Below the pieces are notes generated by a model that saw nothing but the letters and a program-made list of their open reading frames with translations, made no database searches and was not told the DNA's origin. The position numbers were made by a program, and so were the translations under genes. Positions 27,367-35,844 of a stretch of 64,000 bases of DNA are shown here, piece after piece; position 1 is the stretch's first letter; every line of letters begins with the position of its first letter. The stretch covers positions 1 to 64,000 of the forward strand of contig JALHNR010000001.1 of assembly GCA_022843525.1 (NCBI GenBank), in the 5' to 3' direction. This DNA is from Methylocystis sp. Lineage in GTDB: Bacteria > Pseudomonadota > Alphaproteobacteria > Rhizobiales > Beijerinckiaceae.

Positions 27367-27937
27367 ATGACGAGCACCCAAGACCTGCAGGATCCGTCGA
27401 CGATGACAGCCAATCAGATACGCCGCGTCATCCCCAGCCAAAAACGGGCGCTGTCGGACGCGGAGCTGATCGATCTCGTGCAGCGGCAGACAGTCCTTTA
27501 TTTTTTGGGACGGGTGCATCCATCGAGCGGCCTTGCGCGCGATAGCAGAGGGCTCCATTCGGATCCAAAGGATGATGCAGTCGCGGTCGGCGGTTCAGGC
27601 TTTGGCGTCATGGCCATCATCGTCGCAAGGAAAGAGGATGGATTACGCGGGAGGACGCCGTAGCGCGTCTTGCGCTCATGCTCGATCTCCTCGAGCGCGC
27701 GACTTGCCACCAAGGACATTTTCCGCACTTTATGAATGGTCGCAATGGCGCCACTGTGTCGTTCAGCCGAAAGGACGATGACGGGCTGATATCGTCGAGA
27801 CCTCGTTTCTTTTTCAGGGACTGCTGCGAGGCCGCGGCGGCTTCTTCGATCACATCGGATCTATCGAATCCCCGCGAAGCGATCTACTCCGTCACGACAA
27901 CTTGCTTTTATGTCGGCTACGCGCGCGCAACCATTGA
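27367..27937 (+). pseudogene. Glycoamylase-like protein relic
   Basis: The first segment reads ALSDAELIDLVQRQTVLYF then VGGSGFGVMAIIVARKEDG, the conserved start of the glycoamylase family found with cyclic beta-glucan enzymes and transporters. A frame change then gives LALMLDLLERATCHQGHFPH and GATVSFSRKDDDG, and a further change gives ADIVETSFLFQGLLRGRGGF before the frame ends at 27937. Family members have about 450 residues, so more than half is lost. Confidence 0.7.
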
Positions 27938-27981
27938 TCCTCCGTCTCCCTGAGCCAAGTAACGCCTGTGCCAGAACAGCC

Positions 27982-28497
27982 ATGCAGCCGGATAAGACAA
28001 CAATCGAAAGAGCGTTTGACCTTGCTCGCTCCGGAGCGAGTCGCACGATCACTGAGCTCATCGCGCGCCTTGATCGCGAAGGCTGTGACGGGCATCAGAT
28101 CCAAGGGCGCTTTCTCCGAAAGCAATTCACGGCTTTGATGGAGGCGGAAGCTAATGCGCCTGATGGGAATTGCTCATATGAGACGCGAGCCATGGCTGTG
28201 AAAACTGACCAGAATTCCGCATTACCGCAAGCGGCGGGAGCGCCGGGCGAACCTCAGCGCTGGTGTTCGTGCCACCACTTCAGAGCAATGCTAGCGTTGC
28301 TTGTTACGCTTGTGCCATGGCAGCTAGCTGCAACGACCTGGCATTATATCGATCCTCTCCTCACATTTATTTCAGCGAGGGTGAATGCAGTTCGTTTCGA
28401 CCATCATCTGTCCGTTGCGGCCTTCGATCGGCTGAGGCGATGCCGCCTGACGCCTGCCAAATCATTGGTGAATGCAAAGGATGTGGCGCGCTGCTGA
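27982..28497 (+). CDS. Hypothetical protein with conserved N-terminal domain
   Basis: From ATG 27982 the first 60 residues (TTIERAFDLARSGASRTITE then LIARLDREGCDGHQIQGRFL) match a small domain common in Rhizobiales hypothetical proteins of about 65 residues. The remainder is atypical but contains LPWQ/ATTWHYIDPLLTFISA-like hydrophobic sequence that faintly resembles a cation-diffusion-facilitator helix. A frameshift may have extended the short protein into another relic. No clear ribosome-binding site. Confidence 0.4.
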   Translation: MQPDKTTIERAFDLARSGASRTITELIARLDREGCDGHQIQGRFLRKQFTALMEAEANAPDGNCSYETRAMAVKTDQNSALPQAAGAPGEPQRWCSCHHFRAMLALLVTLVPWQLAATTWHYIDPLLTFISARVNAVRFDHHLSVAAFDRLRRCRLTPAKSLVNAKDVARC

Positions 28498-28610
28498 GGC
28501 CGAAGGCGGGAGATTGCTGTGTCTTCTGCTCATATGGCAACGTGCCATGCCCGCCGATTCAGGAAGCAAAGGAGCGCGGGCGCGCCGGCGGATGCTGTTC
28601 TCAGGCTTAG
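28440..28610 (+). CDS. Small Cys-rich GDCCVFCSYG protein
   Basis: This 56-residue protein has CKGCGALLRPKAGDCCVFCS then YGNVPCPPIQ, a small zinc-ribbon-like family that often sits beside metal-transport genes in Alphaproteobacteria. Eight or more cysteines suggest metal binding. The ATG has GAGG four bases upstream. It overlaps the end of the preceding frame; role unknown. Confidence 0.6.
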   Translation: MPPDACQIIGECKGCGALLRPKAGDCCVFCSYGNVPCPPIQEAKERGRAGGCCSQA

Positions 28611-28841
28611 AGGCCTGCCGATTGCCATCACAGTCTGGTAAGCGCCAACGACGCGATGGTGGCGCCGACTTCGGCTCCGGCGGAGGGATTGTACTGCGAT
28701 TTGGACAATCGCGCTTGGTGGAGATCAGCGCTTTCGCGCGTATCAACCGCTTGCCCAGCTCGGCATCTTGCCCGCATTGAAGACTGGCGCTTGGATTTGC
28801 TGAGTCTCCTCAGAACGACTTGAGTGAAAAAGGCTGGAGAA

Positions 28842-29264
28842 ATGAGCTCCGAAAGATCCGGTCACTTGAATCATCGCCTGACAATTTCGGTCGACGACCA
28901 ATTCATCCGAGCTCTGAAAGCTTACATGAAAGCGAGACGATACGCAGGCGTTTCTGAGGCAATTAGAGATCTCGCTTGGGGCGCCTTTATGGAGGTCGAG
29001 ATTGCGGTCTCAGAAGATGAAAAGTGCATGGCTGCTCTGGCGTATGCCTATGATTTCAAAACACGAAACCTAGCCAGCAGACTTGGCGGCCTTTATGCCG
29101 AATCTGAACTTGTCGTTTCCGTTTCAAAAAGCCAATCCTCGGCCAGAAAATTTGTGGAAGTGGCCATCTTAAAGGGCCAAAGAAAAGATGTAGAGCAATT
29201 CGCAAAAAAAATACTCGCAGAGCGAGGCGTTACCGACGGTCAATTGAGTCTTTTTCGTATTTGA
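28842..29264 (+). CDS. NikR-like regulator lacking nickel ligands
   Basis: From ATG 28842 (GGAG five bases ahead; GTG 28824 is an alternative) the protein has 140 residues. Residues 11-48 are a ribbon-helix-helix domain (HRLTISVDDQFIRALKAYM) and residues about 55-138 keep the NikR ACT-like fold with AALAYAYDFKTRNLASRL and VEVAILKGQRKDVEQFAKK. At the nickel positions of the NikR at 5281, His88, His90 and Cys96 are replaced by K96, Q98 and F104, and the His cluster before them by Glu/Ser. It is therefore unlikely to sense nickel in the usual way. The next gene is a TonB receptor, its likely target. Confidence 0.8.
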   Translation: MSSERSGHLNHRLTISVDDQFIRALKAYMKARRYAGVSEAIRDLAWGAFMEVEIAVSEDEKCMAALAYAYDFKTRNLASRLGGLYAESELVVSVSKSQSSARKFVEVAILKGQRKDVEQFAKKILAERGVTDGQLSLFRI

Positions 29265-29379
29265 ACCGCTACTACTGCGGAAAAGTCATGTGTGACCCAT
29301 TTGCCACAGATGGCGCACAATCGCGATGCCGTCGAAAAATCACCCTTCAACTTTGGCGGTTAACGTCTGAGAATAAGCT

Positions 29380-29393
29380 GAATTACATAATTC
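29380..29393. promoter_or_regulatory. Candidate operator palindrome before TonB receptor
   Basis: A perfect 6-2-6 inverted repeat, GAATTA-CA-TAATTC, lies 7-20 bases before the TonB receptor start and 116 bases after the NikR-like gene. Ribbon-helix-helix regulators bind such palindromes, and the position would block transcription or translation. It is not the classical NikR site. Confidence 0.35.
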
Positions 29394-29400
29394 CTCATAC

Positions 29401-31881
29401 GTGAGCCGCCCCGTGAACCGCCGTCTTCTGACCTCTACCTCTCGTTTCGTCCTTATAGTCAGTTTGGCGTCGTTCGCGGGCGATGCCCTTGCTCAGACGG
29501 CATTGCCGACAATCAATGTTGGCGGACACGCGGCGAAGCGGACGACGCATAGGCAGGCGGCGCGTCCGCAAGGCCCTGCGCGGCCAACCACGCTTGTCGA
29601 AGTCGCGCCGGGGCCTTCGTCAGAGCAGGATACCGCGCTCGGGCCGAAGATCGATTATCCGACGGGTCCGAAGGAAATGAATTCGTCGAGCGAAAGGTTT
29701 TTTACTGGCGGACAGGTCAACGCCATCCCCTTCTATCGTCCTGGAGAGGCGCTCGAAGTCGTGCCGGGTCTGGCCGTGACCCAGCACAGCGGCGAGGGCA
29801 AGGCCAACCAATATTTTCTACGCGGCTTTGATCTCGATCACGGTACCGATCTCGCGCTTTATCTCGACGGCATGCCCATCAACATGCGCACCCATGGCCA
29901 TGGCCAAGGCTGGGCCGATGCGAATTTCATTATGCCCGAATTGCTCGCGTCGGTGGATGCCCGGAAGGGTCCCTATAACGTCGAGGATGGCGACTTTTCG
30001 AACGCCGGCACAATCCGCATGCAGTATTTGAATAGGGCGCCTCAAGGCGTTTTCACGACGAGCGCCGGCGAATTCGGTTTCGCGCGCCAGTTCGGCATGA
30101 AGTCATGGGCTTTCATGGGCGGCGACATTCTCGGAGCCGCAGAGGCGTCCGTTTATGATGGCCCCTGGGTCGTTCCAAACAGAGCGCGCAAGGTCAACGC
30201 GGTGTTGCGCTGGATTCGCGGCGCCGAGGCCGACGGCGTCGGCATTACCGGCATGGCCTATGCCAATCGGTGGAACTCGACCGACCAGATTCCCTTGCGC
30301 GCCGTTGAGCAAGGACTGATGTCTCGTTGGGGGACGATGAACCCGACGGATGGCGGCGACGCGACGCGGTTCAGCATATCCGGCCACTGGAGCCAGCTCA
30401 GCGAAACGAACTATTCTCGAATCGAGGGTTACGCTGTTCATTCGACGTTGGATTTGTTCAGCGACTTCTCCTATTTTCTGAGTCATCCCGTTCTTGGCGA
30501 CCAATTCCGTCAGTTCGATCGAAGAACGATCCTGGGTTCGAACGGCATTCACGGCATTAAGTTCAACGTGGCGGAAACGCCCTTCGAATTGCGCTTCGGC
30601 TACCAGACGCGCTGGGACGACATCCGGGTAGGATTACAGGACACTTACATCCGTAGGCCTTACGATACCGTGCGCAACGATCGCGTGGGCGAGGCGAATT
30701 TTAGCTTATTCAGCGACATAAAAACCAAATGGACTCCCTGGCTGACGACCGTCGTCGGCACGCGCTGGGATTATTATTGGGCGAGCGTCGGCGGCATTCA
30801 GACCTACTTAGCGTCACCCATCGTTGGTTTCGTCGGTGACAATCCGGCTCAACCGGTCCGCCTATGGACCGCCCCGTTTAACAACGGGGCGAGCACTGGA
30901 CAACTGCTCAGCCCCAAGGCGTCGGTGATCATCAATCCGTTCGACGACAAGACTGATTTCTATCTCAACTTTGGGCGCGGCTTCCATTCGACGGACGCGC
31001 GCGGCACGACGCAGACGTTTTCAACAACCGAAGCGTCGGACGATCTCGGCTATGTGTTCGCGCAACGTCGACCCCTGCTTTCGCCGTCAACGGGCGCTGA
31101 AGTCGGCATGAAGACCAGAGCGATCGATAATCTGGAGTCAGCGCTGACGCTCTTCTGGATCCAGCTTCAGTCGGAAAACGTCTTTGCTGGCGACGAAGGC
31201 AATACAGTATTTGGCCCTCCGAGTCGCCGCATCGGGTTTGAATTCACGAACCATTATCGGCCGGTTTCTTGGTTGAGTTTCGAAGGCGACCTGACCATGA
31301 CAGATGCGCGTTTCCTTGGTTTCGATAAGGATCAGGCAGACCTCTACCTTCAGCTGCTACAGCCTGACGCGCTGCCCTGGGGAACGTTTCTTGGAAACAA
31401 GCCCGGGAATTTTCTGATCAACGCCGCGCCTATTATTGCGACCGCGGTTCTGGAACTGGGCGAACCGACAGGCTGGTTTGGCGCGCTGAAATATCGGTAT
31501 ATCGGCCCGCGGGCTTTGACCCAGGACGGCTTCTTCAAAAGCCCCGCGATCGGCACGGTGAATGCGCGCATAGGTTATCGCTGGAAGGAGGGTTGGAAAT
31601 TCCAGCTCGACGTCTTCAACATGCTCAACTCGCGTTCGATGTCGATCGCTTATGGATATGGCTCATTGATTGGAACGGACCTGCTCTACCAAGCCTGCAA
31701 CGGCCTCATAGCCGTGCCGGTGACGGGCGCCAACTGCGGCGTTGGCCGGATGGATATTCACGCGCATCCGATTGAGCCGCCGGCCTGGCGCCTCACTTTC
31801 GGCGGACCGATTGAATTTGATCCGTCCGTCAAGGGCCCCGACCTGATGGAGCCTTTCAATCTCGTAAAATTCTGGGAATGA
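29401..31881 (+). CDS. TonB-dependent outer-membrane receptor
   Basis: The 826-residue protein (GTG start at 29401, or GTG at 29413) has a signal peptide ending ALAQ, a plug domain (FYRPGEALEVVPGLAVTQHS, then QYFLRGFDLDHGTDLALYLD) and a long beta-barrel ending in a C-terminal WRLTFGGPIEFD region. A His/Gly motif MRTHGHGQGWADANFI in the plug region could contact metal. These proteins import metal chelates or other ligands using TonB energy. It sits between the NikR-like regulator and a copper efflux operon, so a metal chelate substrate is a fair inference. The barrel C-terminus ends VKFWE, close to the usual aromatic end. Confidence 0.85.
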   Translation: MSRPVNRRLLTSTSRFVLIVSLASFAGDALAQTALPTINVGGHAAKRTTHRQAARPQGPARPTTLVEVAPGPSSEQDTALGPKIDYPTGPKEMNSSSERFFTGGQVNAIPFYRPGEALEVVPGLAVTQHSGEGKANQYFLRGFDLDHGTDLALYLDGMPINMRTHGHGQGWADANFIMPELLASVDARKGPYNVEDGDFSNAGTIRMQYLNRAPQGVFTTSAGEFGFARQFGMKSWAFMGGDILGAAEASVYDGPWVVPNRARKVNAVLRWIRGAEADGVGITGMAYANRWNSTDQIPLRAVEQGLMSRWGTMNPTDGGDATRFSISGHWSQLSETNYSRIEGYAVHSTLDLFSDFSYFLSHPVLGDQFRQFDRRTILGSNGIHGIKFNVAETPFELRFGYQTRWDDIRVGLQDTYIRRPYDTVRNDRVGEANFSLFSDIKTKWTPWLTTVVGTRWDYYWASVGGIQTYLASPIVGFVGDNPAQPVRLWTAPFNNGASTGQLLSPKASVIINPFDDKTDFYLNFGRGFHSTDARGTTQTFSTTEASDDLGYVFAQRRPLLSPSTGAEVGMKTRAIDNLESALTLFWIQLQSENVFAGDEGNTVFGPPSRRIGFEFTNHYRPVSWLSFEGDLTMTDARFLGFDKDQADLYLQLLQPDALPWGTFLGNKPGNFLINAAPIIATAVLELGEPTGWFGALKYRYIGPRALTQDGFFKSPAIGTVNARIGYRWKEGWKFQLDVFNMLNSRSMSIAYGYGSLIGTDLLYQACNGLIAVPVTGANCGVGRMDIHAHPIEPPAWRLTFGGPIEFDPSVKGPDLMEPFNLVKFWE

Positions 31882-32051
31882 GTGTCGTTGCCTCATCGCG
31901 CGCTATCGGAGCCTGCGCGTGCCGATCGCGCGGACCTTTGAAGGGCGTTCCGAGGCGACGCGCTGACTGGGAACAGGTTGATTTGATAACTCCAGCGCTT
32001 ATTGTGTTGTCTCCGCAGGACCTGCAGCCATCTCCCAGGACCGAATGTTTG

Positions 32052-33440
32052 ATGCTCAGCAAACGACCGCGCGACCTCATCCTGAGGGCATGCTTGAGCA
32101 TGGCGACAGCCTTGGGGCTTAGCGGCTGTGCTCTCACGCCCCCTGGCACGACGGACGAGCAAGCCAAGCTGAGCGAAGTTTCCGAGCACTTCGAGCCGCC
32201 GATTGAGGCTCGGGAGTTGCCGGCTTTGCCTGCGGTTGCCAACTGGCGCGACGTCCTGCACAGGGCGTTCCTGGCCAACGGCGAATTGGAATCGGCCTAT
32301 TTCGAGTGGAAGGCGGCTTTGGCCCGGGTCGACCGGGACGCGACCTGGCCCAACACCAATTTGATGTTCGGCTACCGCTATCTGTTTTCGCGTGACCAGA
32401 TGAAGACATGGGACCGCATGACGCTCAGCGGCTCCTTCATGCCGTCCACGACCCTGCAGTTGCCGATCAAAACGTGGACCGCTGGAAAAGTAGCGCTGGA
32501 GGCGGCCAGAGCGGCCAGCGAGAGATTTCGAACCGTCAAGTTCGAGCTTCAGCGGAAGGTTCTCACCGCTTATTTGGATTTGGCGCTGGCCAGGGAAAAA
32601 GTCCGCATCGAGCGCGACAACGTAAATCTTCTCAAGCTCTTGACGAGCTCGGCCGCCGCTCGGAGCCAAGCTGGCGCTCCCCTGCAAGACATGCTGAAGG
32701 CCCAGACCAACTGGGAGCTGGCGAAGAACAACCTGCTGAACCTGGAAGCCGAGGTCCGCTCGGCGCGCAGCAAGCTCAACGGTCTTCTTGCTCGCGACGC
32801 CGAGGAGCCGCTGAACCTTCCGCCGACTTTGCCCGCCGCGCGTCCCGTGATCGGTAATGATGCTCGCCTCATAGAGGTCGCCGTCGACCAAAACCCGGAA
32901 TTGGCCGCTCTCGCCCGCCAAGTGGCCGGACGCAAGGACGCCATAGATCTCGCCAGGCTGGAATTTCTGCCGGATTTCGTGCCATCCGGGAGCATCACCG
33001 GCAACATTGAAAGAACTGCCGAAATGTTTGTGATGGTGCCGACGAGGATCCCGGCGATTCTCGCGATGATCCGGGACACGGAGGCGATGGCGCGGTCATC
33101 GGAAGCAGTCCTGCGGCAAACTGAGAGGGACCGCGCTGCGACCTTCGTCGCCAACCTTTACTTCATGCGCAACGCAGAGCGACAAACGAGTTTTTACCGG
33201 CGGCGGCTGGTCCCTGTCGTCGAGCAACTGATCAACAGTTCGCGCGAAGCTTACGCAGCGGGAAGCGTGCAGTTCGCGGATCTCATCGACAGCCAGCGGA
33301 CTTATATTTCAGTGCGAGTCTTGGTCGCCGAAGCCAGGATCGAGCGAGAAAAGCGGCTGGCGGAACTCGAAGCTCTTGCGGGCGTGGACATAGAAACGCT
33401 CGGTCGGCCAGAGATGGCGCCGCCGGAGCCGCCAGAATAA
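32052..33440 (+). CDS. TolC-type outer-membrane lipoprotein (CusC-like)
   Basis: From ATG 32052 the protein has 462 residues, beginning with a lipoprotein signal (ATALGLSGC) so it is anchored by Cys. It has two TolC-type repeats (AFLANGELESAYFEWKAALA at the start; YAAGSVQFADLIDSQRTYIS near the end). It would form the outer-membrane exit of the Cus-type pump. It is the first gene of the copper/silver efflux operon. An open frame extends upstream to 31878 and overlaps the TonB receptor, but no signal peptide results from that start. Confidence 0.82.
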   Translation: MLSKRPRDLILRACLSMATALGLSGCALTPPGTTDEQAKLSEVSEHFEPPIEARELPALPAVANWRDVLHRAFLANGELESAYFEWKAALARVDRDATWPNTNLMFGYRYLFSRDQMKTWDRMTLSGSFMPSTTLQLPIKTWTAGKVALEAARAASERFRTVKFELQRKVLTAYLDLALAREKVRIERDNVNLLKLLTSSAAARSQAGAPLQDMLKAQTNWELAKNNLLNLEAEVRSARSKLNGLLARDAEEPLNLPPTLPAARPVIGNDARLIEVAVDQNPELAALARQVAGRKDAIDLARLEFLPDFVPSGSITGNIERTAEMFVMVPTRIPAILAMIRDTEAMARSSEAVLRQTERDRAATFVANLYFMRNAERQTSFYRRRLVPVVEQLINSSREAYAAGSVQFADLIDSQRTYISVRVLVAEARIEREKRLAELEALAGVDIETLGRPEMAPPEPPE

Positions 33441-33486
33441 GCCTCTCGGCAATAACCTGGACTGCAATAGGCCGGAGCGGCGACAC

Positions 33487-34779
33487 ATGACCACAATGGG
33501 GATACGCATGCCGGCAAAGCGACGCGGAAGTTTGAGCGGGCTGGCGCTCGCGACGCTGTTGGCTTCCAGCGTCGCTTACAGAGTTAGCGGGCAAGAAACT
33601 GGGGCGCCGGACAACACCATGTCCCAGATGAAAATGCCGACATCGAAGGATGCGTCCAAGGTTGGCGCGCTGCCGCCGGGCTATGCGGAAGTCAGCATTG
33701 CTGCAGATGTTCAGCAGCGCATCGGGGTCACGCTGGGAACCGTGCGCCGGACGCCGTTGACAATGACGATACGCACTGTCGGGATCGTGCGCCCGGATGA
33801 AACCAAACTCGCGCACATTCACCTGAAAACGGAAGGATGGGTCGAGAAGTTGTTTATTACCTTCACCGGACAGAAAGTGAAAGCTGGCGAACCGATGCTC
33901 TCGATTTACAGCCCCGCCTTCTACGCGGCGCAACGGGAGTTCTTGGTGGCGCTGCAGTATAGCAGGTCCGCGCCCTCGTCGGGTCAGCAAAACGTGGTCG
34001 ACACTGCCCGCCAACGGTTGGCGCTATGGGACGTTCCAAAGAATACGATCCAGGCGCTGGAGAAGACCGGGAAGCCGAGCAAATCACTTATCATGCGCAG
34101 CCCGATTTCGGGGACGATTTTGGAAAAGAAGACGTTCGAAGGCCAATACGTCGCACCCCAAGGCGAATTATATGTGGTCGGCGACCTTTCGACAGTGTGG
34201 GTGCAGGGCAAGGTCTTCGCGTATGAATTGCCGCATATTGCGCTCGGAATGCCGGCGACGGTCACATTTCCGTCGTTGGCGACGCGAAATTTCATCGGCA
34301 AAATTGTGTTTATCGATCCGGTCGTCGACGAGATGACCCGATCGGTGCAAGTTCGCGTGGAAGTGCCCAATCCCAATGGACTGATCAAGCCCGGCATGTT
34401 TGCTCATGTCTTGATCAGCCACGTCATGGGTAGTGGTTTGACCGTTCCAACATCCGCCGTCATCCGCACCGGCGAGCGCAACATAGCCTTTCGCGCCGTC
34501 TCCGCCGATCGCTTCGTGCCGGTGCAGGTCGAGATCAGTCCCTTGCGGTTCGACGATCGATTTCAGATTCTCGGGGGGCTCAAAGCCGGGGACGAAGTGG
34601 TCACTTCCGCCAACTTCCTCATCGACTCGGAAAGCCGATTGCGCGCCGGCGGCGGCGGCATGGTCGGTATGCCCGGGATGGGTGTTGACGAAAAAGGCGC
34701 CGGCGAAAAGCCCCCGAAGCAAAAGGACACGAAGGGCGCGCCGGAAGAGGACGCCGATCACTCCAAGATGCGGCACTGA
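33487..34779 (+). CDS. cusB: CusB-type periplasmic adaptor
   Basis: The 430-residue adaptor has a signal/anchor at about 15-35, a Met-rich segment (NTMSQMKMP) near the mature N-terminus that is typical for copper(I)/silver binding in CusB, and HlyD-type domains (GWVEKLFITFTGQKVKAGEP, then RSPISGTILEKKTFEGQYV). The C-terminus carries another Met/His tail (MVGMPGMGVDEK to DHSKMRH). It bridges the pump and the lipoprotein channel. The gene should be directly followed by cusA, but an IS481 element interrupts the junction 40 bases after its stop. Confidence 0.88.
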   Translation: MTTMGIRMPAKRRGSLSGLALATLLASSVAYRVSGQETGAPDNTMSQMKMPTSKDASKVGALPPGYAEVSIAADVQQRIGVTLGTVRRTPLTMTIRTVGIVRPDETKLAHIHLKTEGWVEKLFITFTGQKVKAGEPMLSIYSPAFYAAQREFLVALQYSRSAPSSGQQNVVDTARQRLALWDVPKNTIQALEKTGKPSKSLIMRSPISGTILEKKTFEGQYVAPQGELYVVGDLSTVWVQGKVFAYELPHIALGMPATVTFPSLATRNFIGKIVFIDPVVDEMTRSVQVRVEVPNPNGLIKPGMFAHVLISHVMGSGLTVPTSAVIRTGERNIAFRAVSADRFVPVQVEISPLRFDDRFQILGGLKAGDEVVTSANFLIDSESRLRAGGGGMVGMPGMGVDEKGAGEKPPKQKDTKGAPEEDADHSKMRH

Positions 34780-34819
34780 CGTGGCCTCCCGATTCCACCG
34801 ACGCGCCTCAAAGGCTAGG

Positions 34820-35836
34820 TGTTTGATCCCGGGATTTGATGGTGCAATCTTTTCCATGGAGTGGAAGGATGCGCTATGGGCCAGATTCTGCACGGGAGCG
34901 CCCGCACGACAGAGGCGGTGCGTCGAGCGATACAGCATAGTCAAGAGAGCCTGAGGGCTCTGGCCAAGCGATATGGCGTCAATCAGAAGACCGTCGCCAA
35001 ATGGAAGAAGCGCTCTTCGGTTTCCGATGGGCGCACCGGGCCGAAAGATCCACATTCCACGGTTCTGACAATCGAAGAGGAAGCGATCGTCGTCGCCTTC
35101 CGAAAGCACACGCTGCTGCCGCTCGACGATTGTCTCTACGCCTTGCAGGCGACGATCCCGCATTTGACGCGTTCATCGCTGCACCGCTGCCTGCAAAGGC
35201 ACGGGATCAGCCGGCTGCCGGACGTTGAAGGCGACAAGCCCGCGAAGAAGACGTTTAAATCCTATCCGATTGGCTTCTTTCACATCGACATCGCCGAAGT
35301 GCAGACGGCGCAAGGAAAGCTCTATCTTTTCGTCGCCATAGACCGCACGTCGAAGTTCGCCTTTGCAAAGTTGTTCGACAAGGCGAACATGGCGATGGCG
35401 ACCGCCTTTCTCGAAGCGCTTATTGCCGCCGTTCCTTACGTCATCCACACGGTTCTGACCGATAACGGCATTCAGTTCGCCGATCTGCCGAAAAACCGTA
35501 ATGGTCCAACCGCCATGCTGCGGGGCCATCCGTTCGACCGCTCCTGTCGGCGACACGACATTGAGCATCGCCTCACAAAGCCAAATCACCCATGGACCAA
35601 TGGCCAGGTCGAGCGCATGAACCGGACGATCAAGGATGCCACCGTCAAGCGATACCACTATGACGATCACAACCAATTGCGACGGCATCTCGCCGACTTC
35701 ATCGACGCCTACAATTTCGGCCGGCGGCTCAAGACCCTCAAAGGTCTCACGCCTTACGAGTTCATCTGCAAATGCTGGACTTCCCAGCCCGAACGATTCA
35801 AACTCAACCCGCTCCAGAAAATGCCGGGACTAAACA
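34820..35836 (+). mobile_element. IS481-family element with 6-bp target duplication
   Basis: A 1017-bp element begins TGTTTGATCCCGGGATTT and ends with the inverted form (AAATGCCGGGACTAAACA). Both sides carry GCTAGG (34814-34819 and 35837-35842), a direct target duplication. It sits between cusB and cusA, immediately before the cusA start codon. Confidence 0.88.
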
Positions 35837-35841
35837 GCTAG
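34876..35841 (+). CDS. IS481-family transposase
   Basis: From ATG 34876 the product has 321 residues: an N-terminal HTH (AVRRAIQHSQESLRALAKRY), then an integrase core with catalytic residues visible in FHIDIAEV (D), LTDNGIQF (D) and NGQVERMNRTIK (E). It ends in KMPGLNS. The reading frame is intact, so the element may still move. The stop codon TAG is supplied by the target duplication (GCTAGG) and not by the element itself. Confidence 0.88.
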   Translation: MGQILHGSARTTEAVRRAIQHSQESLRALAKRYGVNQKTVAKWKKRSSVSDGRTGPKDPHSTVLTIEEEAIVVAFRKHTLLPLDDCLYALQATIPHLTRSSLHRCLQRHGISRLPDVEGDKPAKKTFKSYPIGFFHIDIAEVQTAQGKLYLFVAIDRTSKFAFAKLFDKANMAMATAFLEALIAAVPYVIHTVLTDNGIQFADLPKNRNGPTAMLRGHPFDRSCRRHDIEHRLTKPNHPWTNGQVERMNRTIKDATVKRYHYDDHNQLRRHLADFIDAYNFGRRLKTLKGLTPYEFICKCWTSQPERFKLNPLQKMPGLNS

Positions 35842-35844
35842 GCC

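Noticed and set aside
29350-29400. Classical NikR box before the TonB receptor
   Set aside because: A TCATAC half occurs at 29395-29400 but the partner GTATGA at the required distance is absent.
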